From NCBI RefSeq assembly GCF_029667115.1, contig NZ_JARUIU010000002.1:620001-684000 (forward strand): 64,000 nucleotides of DNA. Direction: 5' to 3'. The notes beneath the pieces are model-generated. The model ran no database searches and was not told the DNA's origin. It saw nothing but the letters and a program-made list of their open reading frames with translations. The stretch comes from Jeotgalibacillus sp. ET6. Lineage in GTDB: Bacteria > Bacillota > Bacilli > Bacillales > Jeotgalibacillaceae. A program made the translations under genes and the position numbers. Of this stretch, positions 1 through 6,591 are shown one piece after another (within the stretch, counting starts at the first letter, position 1; the number at the start of each line of letters is the position of its first letter).

Positions 1-1460
1 TTACGGTAAAAAGTGAAACGCATCATGGGTACAAATACAAGAGCGACAATGGTTGATGCCAGAATGGTTGTGATTAATACCGTAGGAAGCGCGCGGATAA
101 AGGCTCCGTTTCCACCTGACAAAAAGACCAGCGGCAAAAAGGTAAAGACGATTGCAAGGGAGGACGTGACGATGGATACCCAAACTTCTTTTACCCCTGT
201 AATAACACCTGGGAGTGCTTTGTCCCCAAGTTTAAATCTGCGCTGAATATTATCATTTACCACAATAGAGTCATCCACCAGGATACCGAGTGCAATGATC
301 ACGCCAATGACTGAAATCTGGTTTAAATCCACTTCCGCAAAGGGGAGAGGAATAATGCCAATCAGGACTGAAAGCGGAACCGCAATGGCGACAACAATTG
401 CACCGCCTGGAGTTAAACCAAGTGCACTTGTTACAATGACAGCCAATACCGCAATCGCAAGTGAAAAATACAAGCCGTCGAAAATGGTATTTACCAGGTC
501 TGCCTGAGAATAATAAGGCACCAGTTCAATATTTTCAGGCAATGTATCTTCTAACTCTTCCATCTTTGAAACGACAGCTTCATCCACACTTGGAATGTCC
601 TGTCCTTCGTCTAGATAAGCTGTAAAGGAAACAGCAGGCACTCCATCATACGTAATCAAATCCTCTGTTTCTTTTGGTAAAAGCTCAACAGATCCAATAT
701 CTGCTATGGAAACAGCTTTACCTTCAGGAGATTGTCCTACTGTCACCTGTTCCATTTCTTCAACTGTTTCATAGGTTTCAATGGAAAGCTGGTAAATGGT
801 TTTACCGGTTTCCTGTTTCCCAAGAGGAACAGGATTGAATTCACTTTCAATTGCGGTCATAACATCCGGGATGGCAAGACCATTTTGACCAAGCTCTTCA
901 GAATCAACCGTCAAAATAATTTCAGTAGGCTGAACGCCCTTCACCGTCGTACCGGAAACACCGGCAACTGCTGAAATTTCTTCATCCCAATCATCCATTA
1001 AAGGCTGAAGATCTGTAAATGCATCCCGATCCTCGCTTGTTAACATATAAGAAACGATTGGGAAATTTGCCTGTGCTTCCTCTACAGAAGTAGAGACCAC
1101 TTCTTCGGGGAAGGAGGCTTCAGCATCGGATACCTGCTGCTGGATAGATGAAAACACTTCCTGTGAATTTGCTCCGTCTTCAAGTGTCACGATCACTGAT
1201 GAAAAACCAGCGGCGGATGCAGAAGAAATTTCCTCAATTCCCTCAATTGATTCGAGATTTTGTTCAATCGGATTAGTGACGGTCCGTTCCACCACTTCAG
1301 GCGTCGCACCCGGATACACAGTGGAAATGGTACCGACATTTACAGAAGTCTCAGGAATTTCCCTTTGAGGCAGCTGTAGAAACACCATAACCCCAACGAT
1401 AATACTTAAAACAAAAAGCACCATGAAAATCTTTGTGCGCTTTAATACCCATTCAAACAT
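1..1460 (-). CDS. RND-family efflux transporter, N-terminal part (truncated by window edge)
   Basis: This is an inner-membrane, proton-driven multidrug or solvent pump of the AcrB/SwrC superfamily. Only the first 486 codons are in the window; the rest lies beyond position 1. The start ATG at 1460 follows AGGAGG. The product begins with MFEWVLKR and one membrane helix, as RND proteins do. A large extracytoplasmic porter region follows (about residues 35-320), then several helices from about residue 335. The motif GILVDDSIVVNDNIQRR, typical of RND helix 4, is visible. Family assignment is firm; substrate is unknown. SwrC of B. subtilis is the obvious relative, but orthology cannot be settled from a fragment. 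Confidence 0.9.
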   Translation of the reverse strand, partial: MFEWVLKRTKIFMVLFVLSIIVGVMVFLQLPQREIPETSVNVGTISTVYPGATPEVVERTVTNPIEQNLESIEGIEEISSASAAGFSSVIVTLEDGANSQEVFSSIQQQVSDAEASFPEEVVSTSVEEAQANFPIVSYMLTSEDRDAFTDLQPLMDDWDEEISAVAGVSGTTVKGVQPTEIILTVDSEELGQNGLAIPDVMTAIESEFNPVPLGKQETGKTIYQLSIETYETVEEMEQVTVGQSPEGKAVSIADIGSVELLPKETEDLITYDGVPAVSFTAYLDEGQDIPSVDEAVVSKMEELEDTLPENIELVPYYSQADLVNTIFDGLYFSLAIAVLAVIVTSALGLTPGGAIVVAIAVPLSVLIGIIPLPFAEVDLNQISVIGVIIALGILVDDSIVVNDNIQRRFKLGDKALPGVITGVKEVWVSIVTSSLAIVFTFLPLVFLSGGNGAFIRALPTVLITTILASTIVALVFVPMMRFTFYR

Positions 1461-1596
1461 CCTGCAGCCTCCTCTTGGCATTTCTAAAATAATTATTCCT
1501 ATAAAAGATGGTTAGTATAAGTTCTTTCATCACTATTCTTCACGTTTTCGACAGTTGTGTCAAGAACGAAGGTGTTTACTTCAATTTTGGAGTAAA

Positions 1597-1630
1597 TAAA
1601 AAAAACACCGCACAATGGCGATGTCATTTT
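1597..1630 (-). terminator. Rho-independent terminator of the HAD gene
   Basis: On the minus strand ACATCGC and GCGGTGT pair around a six-base loop (one G-T wobble) and are followed by eight T. It lies just past the stop of the minus-strand HAD gene. Confidence 0.75.
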
Positions 1631-1668
1631 TATAATCTGTTTGTGTTGTGAGAAAGCCAATAAAAAGA

Positions 1669-2442
1669 TTACTCCCACTCCACCTTTATATGTGATAAAG
1701 AGGAAACAAGATGATCCGATGTGGAAGCGAGTGTTTCCCGTAAACGTTCCTGTTCATGAACCGAGACACTCTTACATCCCGCAGATCGTGCCATCATGGA
1801 ATCTACCACACTGTCCCCGATCATAAGCAGTTCAGAGGGAGGGATTGTGAAGTTGCGGCATACCTTTTCAAGCATATCCGGAGAAGGCTTGCCGTGTTGA
1901 ACGTCAGCAGGTGTCACTACAAAATCGATGTTACGGTCAAAGCCAAGAAGCTTCAGACACTCGCTCGTCCGCTCCTGCAGATCTGATGTTACGATTCCCA
2001 CTACGTAGCCTGCATGCTTTAAGTCGTTTAATAGCTCGACAGCACCCGGTGTGGGAATAAAGCAGGCTGAAATATCCAACGCCTTATTGCTTTCTTCCAT
2101 CAGTTTGACAGCCAGCGCCATAGAGGTTATCCACGGATTTTTGGTCAGCTGATAAAGAAGCGCTGTAATCGCAATGCGTTCTTCCTGCTCTCCGGCGATC
2201 GCTAGCAGACCCTGATGATCGACATGGTCTCCATCAACACCCATCATCCGGTCCCACGCCTCCCCATGCTCAGGTCCAGCTATATCGATAAAACGTTTTT
2301 TTCTCTCCTTATTTAAAGCCAGCCAAAATGGCTCTGCCTGAAACAGCGTCCCATCCTTATCAAATGCAACAACAGAAGAAGAAACCACTTCCCCGTTAAC
2401 CTTAATTGACCTTTCCTTCATCTCAGAACCACTCCCATCCAA
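1669..2442 (-). CDS. HAD-superfamily hydrolase, phosphoglycolate phosphatase-like
   Basis: Predicted cytosolic phosphatase of the haloacid dehalogenase superfamily. It shows motif I DKDGTLF near residue 29, with the nucleophile and acid/base aspartates. Motif II is VTSD, followed by GKPSPDM with the motif III lysine and GDSVVD with the motif IV acidic residues. The C1 cap is helical, as in Gph/PGMB-type enzymes. The TTG at 2442 has AGGAG eight bases upstream. An internal ATG at 2421 with GGGAG is an alternative start giving a 250-residue protein. The substrate cannot be named from sequence. It is a single gene with its own terminator. Confidence 0.8.
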   Translation of the reverse strand: MDGSGSEMKERSIKVNGEVVSSSVVAFDKDGTLFQAEPFWLALNKERKKRFIDIAGPEHGEAWDRMMGVDGDHVDHQGLLAIAGEQEERIAITALLYQLTKNPWITSMALAVKLMEESNKALDISACFIPTPGAVELLNDLKHAGYVVGIVTSDLQERTSECLKLLGFDRNIDFVVTPADVQHGKPSPDMLEKVCRNFTIPPSELLMIGDSVVDSMMARSAGCKSVSVHEQERLRETLASTSDHLVSSLSHIKVEWE

Positions 2443-2495
2443 ACAAGATACTCCTATTATGGACTCAAATCGACAGCTTTTCTATAATTTTGCTG

Positions 2496-2538
2496 CGTTA
2501 AAGGACAAAAGGGGCCTGGCCCCTTTTGTCCTTTAACG
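2496..2538. repeat. Perfect 43-bp palindrome with GGGGCC-T-GGCCCC centre
   Basis: Two 21-base arms are exact reverse complements around the central T at 2517; the left arm contains GGACAAAAGGGGCC. There is no T-run, so it is a poor intrinsic terminator. The core resembles the palindrome at 62971-63022, which carries CAAAAGGGGACAGGCCC. Short GC-centred palindromes of this kind are dispersed in many Bacillus genomes and behave like REP sequences. Confidence 0.7.
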
Positions 2539-2555
2539 TAAAAAAGAATAAAAAA

Positions 2556-2583
2556 ATAACGGCGCAATGGCCGTTATTTTTGT
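2556..2583 (-). terminator. Terminator of the thioredoxin-like gene
   Basis: Read on the minus strand, AATAACGGC and GCCGTTATT form a nine-base-pair stem followed by a T-run. The hairpin overlaps the stop codon of the upstream gene. Confidence 0.85.
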
Positions 2584-2891
2584 TCCTGTAAAAAGGTTGT
2601 TACTTGCTCGGGTGATTTAGCGTTTGCTGAATGCAGGTGAGCCTTTTTTTCGCCATTCTGGAAGATCAGTAGGCTTGGGATACCCATAACATCGTTTGAT
2701 TCTGCGATTTCAGGGAGCTCATCTTTGTTTAAGGTGTACCATGAATATTGATTGTATTCTTCCACGATATCATCAATAAACATATCCATTCTGCGGCAGT
2801 CCGGACACCAGTCTGCTGTAAATTTAACAATGACAGGCTCGCTGCCTGCGATGACTTCTTTAAACGTATCGGTATTTTTAATTCCTTGCAT
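2574..2891 (-). CDS. Thioredoxin-family protein
   Basis: Small cytosolic thiol-disulfide protein. The active site WCPDC sits near residue 28, in the context VKFTADWCPDC. The cis-proline loop reads GIPSLLIF, as in thioredoxins. The length of about 105 residues is normal for a single thioredoxin fold. I place the start at ATG 2891 because GGAGG is seven bases upstream; an upstream in-frame TTG at 2909 would overlap that ribosome site. It is monocistronic and divergent from yusV. The CPDC active site differs from classical CGPC, so it is more likely a specialised thioredoxin than TrxA. Confidence 0.85.
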   Translation of the reverse strand: MQGIKNTDTFKEVIAGSEPVIVKFTADWCPDCRRMDMFIDDIVEEYNQYSWYTLNKDELPEIAESNDVMGIPSLLIFQNGEKKAHLHSANAKSPEQVTTFLQEQK

Positions 2892-3042
2892 GTTCATCCC
2901 TCCATACAACCGATCATAATATGTTTTTCTAAAAAGATCAAAACACAGGTCCCGGCAGATGAAATATTTATGGCAGTCTGTTCATACGATGACTAAAGAA
3001 ATTTAAACCGCATCAAAATTGTGACAGTTGAAAAGAAATTGG

Positions 3043-3057
3043 TGATAATGATTCTCA
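3043..3057 (+). promoter_or_regulatory. Fur box upstream of yusV
   Basis: TGATAATGATTCTCA matches the 7-1-7 Fur consensus TGATAATNATTATCA at all but one defined position. A candidate promoter lies just downstream: TTGACG at 3064 and TAGACT at 3087 with a 17-base spacer. Iron-dependent repression of the siderophore ATPase is inferred. Confidence 0.7.
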
Positions 3058-3185
3058 AAGTCATTGACGAATGGTCGTTTGTACTCTAGACTAAAAAGAG
3101 AAACGTATACAGTCGTCCGATTTGCGAAGGAACTTCCTGAAGGAGTCATGTGCACTTACAGGAGAGACAAAGGAGATATCAGAGT

Positions 3186-4013
3186 ATGCTTAAGACTCAA
3201 ACGTTAACGTTAGGTTATGGAGATTCCATTATTATAGAAGAGTTAGATTTAACGATTCCCAAGGGTGAAATTTCTGTTTTAATCGGCGGAAATGGATGCG
3301 GGAAATCCACATTACTTCGTTCAATGGCTCGATTGCTGAAGCCGCAAAATGGAGAGGTTATGTTAAACGGCAAAGAAATTAACCGTTACTCAACCCGCAA
3401 GGTTGCACAGGAGATGGCCATTCTGCCACAATCCCCGACAGCACCAGAGGGTTTAACCGTATTGCAGCTTGTTAAACAAGGAAGATATCCATATCAGGGC
3501 TTTCTTCAGCAATGGTCCAAAGATGACGAAGACAGCGTTCAGCGTGCACTTCAAGCAACTCGTATGGAAGAATTTCAGGACAGGTTTGTCGATGAACTTT
3601 CGGGAGGACAGCGCCAGCGTGCATGGATTGCAATGACGCTTGCCCAGGATACAGATATTATTCTGCTTGATGAACCGACTACTTATTTGGATATGACCCA
3701 TCAAATCGAGATTCTGGATTTGCTGTTTGAATTAAATGAAAATGAAAACCGTACGATCGTCATGGTGCTGCATGATTTAAATCTTGCCTGCCGCTATGCA
3801 CATAATCTGATTGCTGTAAAAGACCGGACTGTTTTCAAGCAGGGAAAACCGGAGGAAGTTATCAGCTGCGATATGGTCAAGCATGTTTTTCAAATGCATT
3901 GCCAAGTAACAACAGATCCATTGTTTGGAACACCACTGTGCATTCCTCACGGCAAAGGACGCTGTATCGTCCAGCAGGCAAAAGTGGCTGCTGTTGAAGC
4001 TGTGGGTCAGTAA
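3186..4013 (+). CDS. yusV: Iron-siderophore ABC transporter ATP-binding protein (YusV-like)
   Basis: Cytosolic ATPase of the FecE/FhuC group that energises siderophore import. Walker A is GGNGCGKSTL, the Q-loop region is AILPQSPTAPEG, the signature is LSGGQRQR and Walker B is IILLDEPTTYLD, followed by the switch His in VLHDLNLA. In B. subtilis YusV is a shared ATPase for several siderophore permeases, including those for bacillibactin and petrobactin. The start ATG 3186 has AAGGAG upstream and gives 275 residues, the family length. An upstream GTG at 3150 lacks such a site. No permease or binding-protein gene is adjacent, which fits a shared ATPase. Confidence 0.9.
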   Translation: MLKTQTLTLGYGDSIIIEELDLTIPKGEISVLIGGNGCGKSTLLRSMARLLKPQNGEVMLNGKEINRYSTRKVAQEMAILPQSPTAPEGLTVLQLVKQGRYPYQGFLQQWSKDDEDSVQRALQATRMEEFQDRFVDELSGGQRQRAWIAMTLAQDTDIILLDEPTTYLDMTHQIEILDLLFELNENENRTIVMVLHDLNLACRYAHNLIAVKDRTVFKQGKPEEVISCDMVKHVFQMHCQVTTDPLFGTPLCIPHGKGRCIVQQAKVAAVEAVGQ

Positions 4014-4021
4014 ATCAAAAC

Positions 4022-4056
4022 GCAAACCGTCTCTTCGTGGACGGTTTTTATTTTTA
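4022..4056 (+). terminator. Terminator after yusV
   Basis: AAACCGTC and GACGGTTT flank an eight-base loop, followed by a T-rich tail. Confidence 0.85.
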
Positions 4057-4091
4057 ATCAGTCAGAAAATAAATGAGAAGAGAAGGGAGAG

Positions 4092-4370
4092 ATGACCGTG
4101 GAAACAAAGGAATTAAGCGAGCAGCTGCAAGCAATGATCGACAAATATACTGAGCTGCTAACCGGAGAAAATTCAAAGGAATCGGTTGAAAAAGTTCAAC
4201 AATGGATTATGTATAACCATATCGCCAAGCAAATGCCTGCTCTCGCCAAGCACTGGAATTCCCTTTATCCTGAAGGAAAAGAGGAAATGAAAAAAGTAGT
4301 GCTGGACATTCAAAAGAAAAATAAAGAGCTGAAAGCAAAAGAAGCTGAGTCAAATGAAGAAAAGAGCTGA
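4092..4370 (+). CDS. yusU: YusU-like small acidic helical protein
   Basis: About 92 residues, almost entirely predicted helix, with a charged C-terminus rich in Glu and Lys. It matches the size and position of YusU, which follows yusV in B. subtilis. No catalytic motif, signal peptide or membrane segment is visible. Two starts are possible: ATG 4092, very close to AGGGAG, or GTG 4098 with better spacing. Function is unknown. The terminator between yusV and this gene suggests mostly independent expression. Confidence 0.7.
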   Translation: MTVETKELSEQLQAMIDKYTELLTGENSKESVEKVQQWIMYNHIAKQMPALAKHWNSLYPEGKEEMKKVVLDIQKKNKELKAKEAESNEEKS

Positions 4371-4415
4371 GAATTACAAGTGGAATTTTACTTAAAGGGC
4401 ATAAATTCTTAGTAT

Positions 4416-4570
4416 TAGGTGAGTAGAGCGGAAGGTGGTGTCTCTCAGCAGGAGATGACGGTAAGCTTAGACTTTGCAAGGCAAGATCCAAGAAGTCTCA
4501 GCGCTGTCCCTGCGGAAAGCGTCCCCTTAAAGCGCAGTGAACCGGTTAAAGAGGTTGAGACAAAACTCTA
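4416..4570 (+). repeat. Interspersed repeat family A, copy 1
   Basis: Shares the blocks GAGCGGAAGG, AGCAGGA, TGACGG, CTCAGCG, TCCCTGCGGAAAGCGTCC and GCGCAGTGAACCGG with copies at 4601, 40505, 42818 and 49388. The stretch from 4371 to 4763 holds only this copy and copy 2. Confidence 0.75.
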
Positions 4571-4600
4571 AAGAATGTAAAGAACGAAGAAGTATTTATC

Positions 4601-4761
4601 AATAGTAAGAGGAGAGTGGAGCGGAAGGTAGCGACTCCAGCAGGATTTGACGGCAAGCTGAGACTATACAGGGCAAGGCCCTGGATGGCTCAGCGCCGTC
4701 CCTGCGTCCGCCTGAAGCGCAGCCAAAGAGCTTGAGACACTTTTGTCTCAAGCTCTTTTTT
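4601..4761 (+). repeat. Interspersed repeat family A, copy 2 with terminal hairpin
   Basis: Starts at GTGGAGCGGAAGG, contains the hairpin CAGGGCAAGGCCCTG, and ends in the arms AAAGAGCTTGAGACA / TGTCTCAAGCTCTTT plus a T-run (4725-4761). That end is a strong bidirectional terminator placed against the stop of the minus-strand coat gene. Confidence 0.75.
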
Positions 4762-4763
4762 CA

Positions 4764-5081
4764 TTAATGAACGGGCAGCTTGGTCAGATCGGCTGAAGCT
4801 TTTTGAGCAGTTTTCTGAAGAGCTTGCGGCGTCTCCGGTGTAGGATTATACCAGCCCTGCTGCTTCATCAATTCATATAACTTATGCTGCTGTGTCTGAG
4901 TTTCGCGGCAGATAGTTGAGATAAGATCAAACAAAGGCTGAGTGCTTGCTTCATTTAATGCAGTACTGTAGGCAACACTTAAATGTTTTTCTAAAATAAG
5001 AACATCTGTCGCCCAATCCTGCTCAGTCATGTTGGCTGGCGTTTGCATGCCTCCGCCTGTTTGCGTAGTCGTTTGCTGCAT
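4764..5081 (-). CDS. yusN: Spore coat protein, CotF/YusN-like
   Basis: 105 residues with a Gln/Thr-rich N-terminus followed by an all-helical domain beginning TEQDWATDVLILEKHL. This pattern is typical of the CotF-like coat family, which has a ferritin-like helical fold. Similar genes next to fadM in B. subtilis are annotated as coat proteins. ATG 5081 is preceded by GGGGAGG. It lies 15 bases downstream of a second, shorter coat-like gene, so the two are probably cotranscribed late in sporulation. The repeat-borne terminator at 4725-4761 ends the unit. Confidence 0.7.
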   Translation of the reverse strand: MQQTTTQTGGGMQTPANMTEQDWATDVLILEKHLSVAYSTALNEASTQPLFDLISTICRETQTQQHKLYELMKQQGWYNPTPETPQALQKTAQKASADLTKLPVH

Positions 5082-5096
5082 AGCTAATGTCCTCCC

Positions 5097-5318
5097 CTAT
5101 TGCATTTGGCCAGAGGCCTGCGTATTGGATGTTAAGAAATTCGTAATGGTTTGAAAATGCTTGGAATGCATCTGGCAGGCGGCTTCAAGTTCCGCTTTTA
5201 CTTGGGGTGTCTGGCATTGTGATGCAGCATAATGTGTTTTCTTAGCTGCCAGCAGATTCCATGCTAAAATGTCTTCCACATACAATGCGTCTTTTGTTGA
5301 AAGAGACTGATTTTGCAT
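5097..5318 (-). CDS. Small CotF-like coat-associated protein
   Basis: 73 residues. The sequence SLSTKDALYVEDILAWNLLA and a second helix rich in His, Gln and Cys resemble half of a CotF-type four-helix domain. It is the first gene of a two-gene minus-strand unit. AGGAGG lies 11 bases before the ATG. It may pair with the downstream product as subunits of one coat protein family. The role is inferred from family and neighbour, not from a catalytic motif. Confidence 0.65.
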   Translation of the reverse strand: MQNQSLSTKDALYVEDILAWNLLAAKKTHYAASQCQTPQVKAELEAACQMHSKHFQTITNFLTSNTQASGQMQ

Positions 5319-5456
5319 AAATATAAAAACCTCCTTTAGTGATCTCTCTTACGTTCTCCCATATATGTGAATTTATACGCACGATGTTATATTCAAATCT
5401 TATTAGTAATGATAGAATAAGAATGATTCGTGTAACGATTTCTTATTTTCTGAATA

Positions 5457-5472
5457 CAGAGAGCGCTTGCAG
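5457..5472 (+). promoter_or_regulatory. Possible catabolite-responsive element upstream of proline dehydrogenase
   Basis: The core AGAGCGCTTGCA fits the cre consensus WTGNAARCGNWWNCAW only partly, with the central ARCGNWWNCA region best. CcpA control of proline catabolism is plausible but unproven here. Confidence 0.35.
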
Positions 5473-5504
5473 GATGATTTTTGCTATCAGGAGGTTTGTC
5501 TATC

Positions 5505-6422
5505 ATGGAACGAGTGATGCGCGATTTCTTTTTGTTCCTGTCCAAGAACAGGCCAATGACCAAGGTTGCAAAGCAATACGGCCTTCGTTTTGGCGCCGCA
5601 AGATTTGTCGCCGGAGAAACGGTGGAACAAGCGGTGGAATCCATTCAAACACTTAATAAAGAAGGGCTTTGCGTCACGCTGGATTGTCTCGGGGAATTTG
5701 TGGACAATGAGAAAGAAGCAGGCGAAATGACAGAGCTATGCATAGAAGCCGTTCAGGCAATTGGTGCTCACAAGCTGGATTCACAGCTTTCCCTAAAACT
5801 CACTTCAATGGGACTTGATTTATCTGAAGAAGTAGCCCTCGAAAATATGCGGAGAATTATGGATGCAGCTGTTGAAAACAATGTGTTTGTAACCATTGAC
5901 ATGGAGGATTACGAGCGCTGTCAAAAAACATTGAATTTGTTTAAGCGGCTGAAGGGCGAGTACGAAAATATTGGTACAGTTATTCAAGCCTACTTATACC
6001 GTACTGAAGGAGATATTGCCGATTTAAACAGCTTCTCTCCAAATTTACGGCTTGTAAAGGGAGCATACAAAGAATCTCCTGAAGTAGCATTTCCCGAAAA
6101 GAAAGATGTAGATGACAACTTTAAGAAAATCATTAAAGCGCATTTGCTCAATGGAAACTACACAGCAATTGCGACTCATGACGACCAAATCATTGACTAC
6201 ACGAAAAATTTGGTGAAGGAACATCAAATTCCCCATGAACAGTTTGAATTTCAAATGCTGTATGGAATATGCGAAGACCGTCAAAGAGACCTTCACAACG
6301 AAGGCTTCAAAATGCGCGTGTACATGCCGTTTGGTACAGACTGGTACGGCTACTTTATGCGGCGGCTTGCTGAACGGCCGGCAAATGTAGCTTTTGTGGC
6401 CCGAGGGATATTTAATAAATAA
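5505..6422 (+). CDS. fadM: Proline dehydrogenase
   Basis: FAD-dependent enzyme oxidising L-proline to pyrroline-5-carboxylate, a TIM-barrel member of the PRODH family. Visible family motifs are LSLKLTSMGLD, VTIDMEDY, GTVIQAYLYRT, RLVKGAYKE (FAD and proline contacts), IATHD, FQMLYGI and the C-terminal YMPFGTDWYGYFMRRLAERP with the substrate-binding Arg pair. At 305 residues it is the monofunctional type and lacks the PutA dehydrogenase half. ATG 5505 has AGGAGG ten bases upstream; an in-frame TTG at 5481 precedes that site. It corresponds to B. subtilis yusM (fadM), which also sits beside fadN. Confidence 0.93.
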   Translation: MERVMRDFFLFLSKNRPMTKVAKQYGLRFGAARFVAGETVEQAVESIQTLNKEGLCVTLDCLGEFVDNEKEAGEMTELCIEAVQAIGAHKLDSQLSLKLTSMGLDLSEEVALENMRRIMDAAVENNVFVTIDMEDYERCQKTLNLFKRLKGEYENIGTVIQAYLYRTEGDIADLNSFSPNLRLVKGAYKESPEVAFPEKKDVDDNFKKIIKAHLLNGNYTAIATHDDQIIDYTKNLVKEHQIPHEQFEFQMLYGICEDRQRDLHNEGFKMRVYMPFGTDWYGYFMRRLAERPANVAFVARGIFNK

Positions 6423-6426
6423 AAGA

Positions 6427-6459
6427 AGTCGGCTGATTTGATCAGCCGATAATTTTTTG
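6427..6459 (+). terminator. Terminator after proline dehydrogenase
   Basis: TCGGCTGAT and ATCAGCCGA pair around a three-base loop, followed by AT and a T-run. Confidence 0.9.
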
Positions 6460-6478
6460 AAAATTTCAAGTTCTCTTA

Positions 6479-6507
6479 TTGCGAAATGCTGGTAAATCTA
6501 TTATCAT
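6479..6507 (+). promoter_or_regulatory. Putative sigma-A promoter of the fadNAE operon
   Basis: A -35 of TTGCGA at 6479 and a -10 of TATCAT at 6502 have a 17-base spacer. It lies about 85 bases before the fadN start. Confidence 0.5.
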
Positions 6508-6546
6508 AGAAGAGTAAACAAATTTATCTTTTTTTTATCTAAAAAA

Positions 6547-6564
6547 TGAATGAGGATTCATTCA
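6547..6564 (+). promoter_or_regulatory. FadR operator
   Basis: TGAATGAGGATTCATTCA is a near-perfect dyad and matches the B. subtilis FadR consensus TGAATGAMTANTCATTCA at all but two positions. It lies downstream of the promoter and ahead of the fadN ribosome site. Repression lifted by long-chain acyl-CoA is inferred from that system. Confidence 0.85.
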
Positions 6565-6591
6565 AAAAGTCTTCAAAAGGAGGAAACTGAT

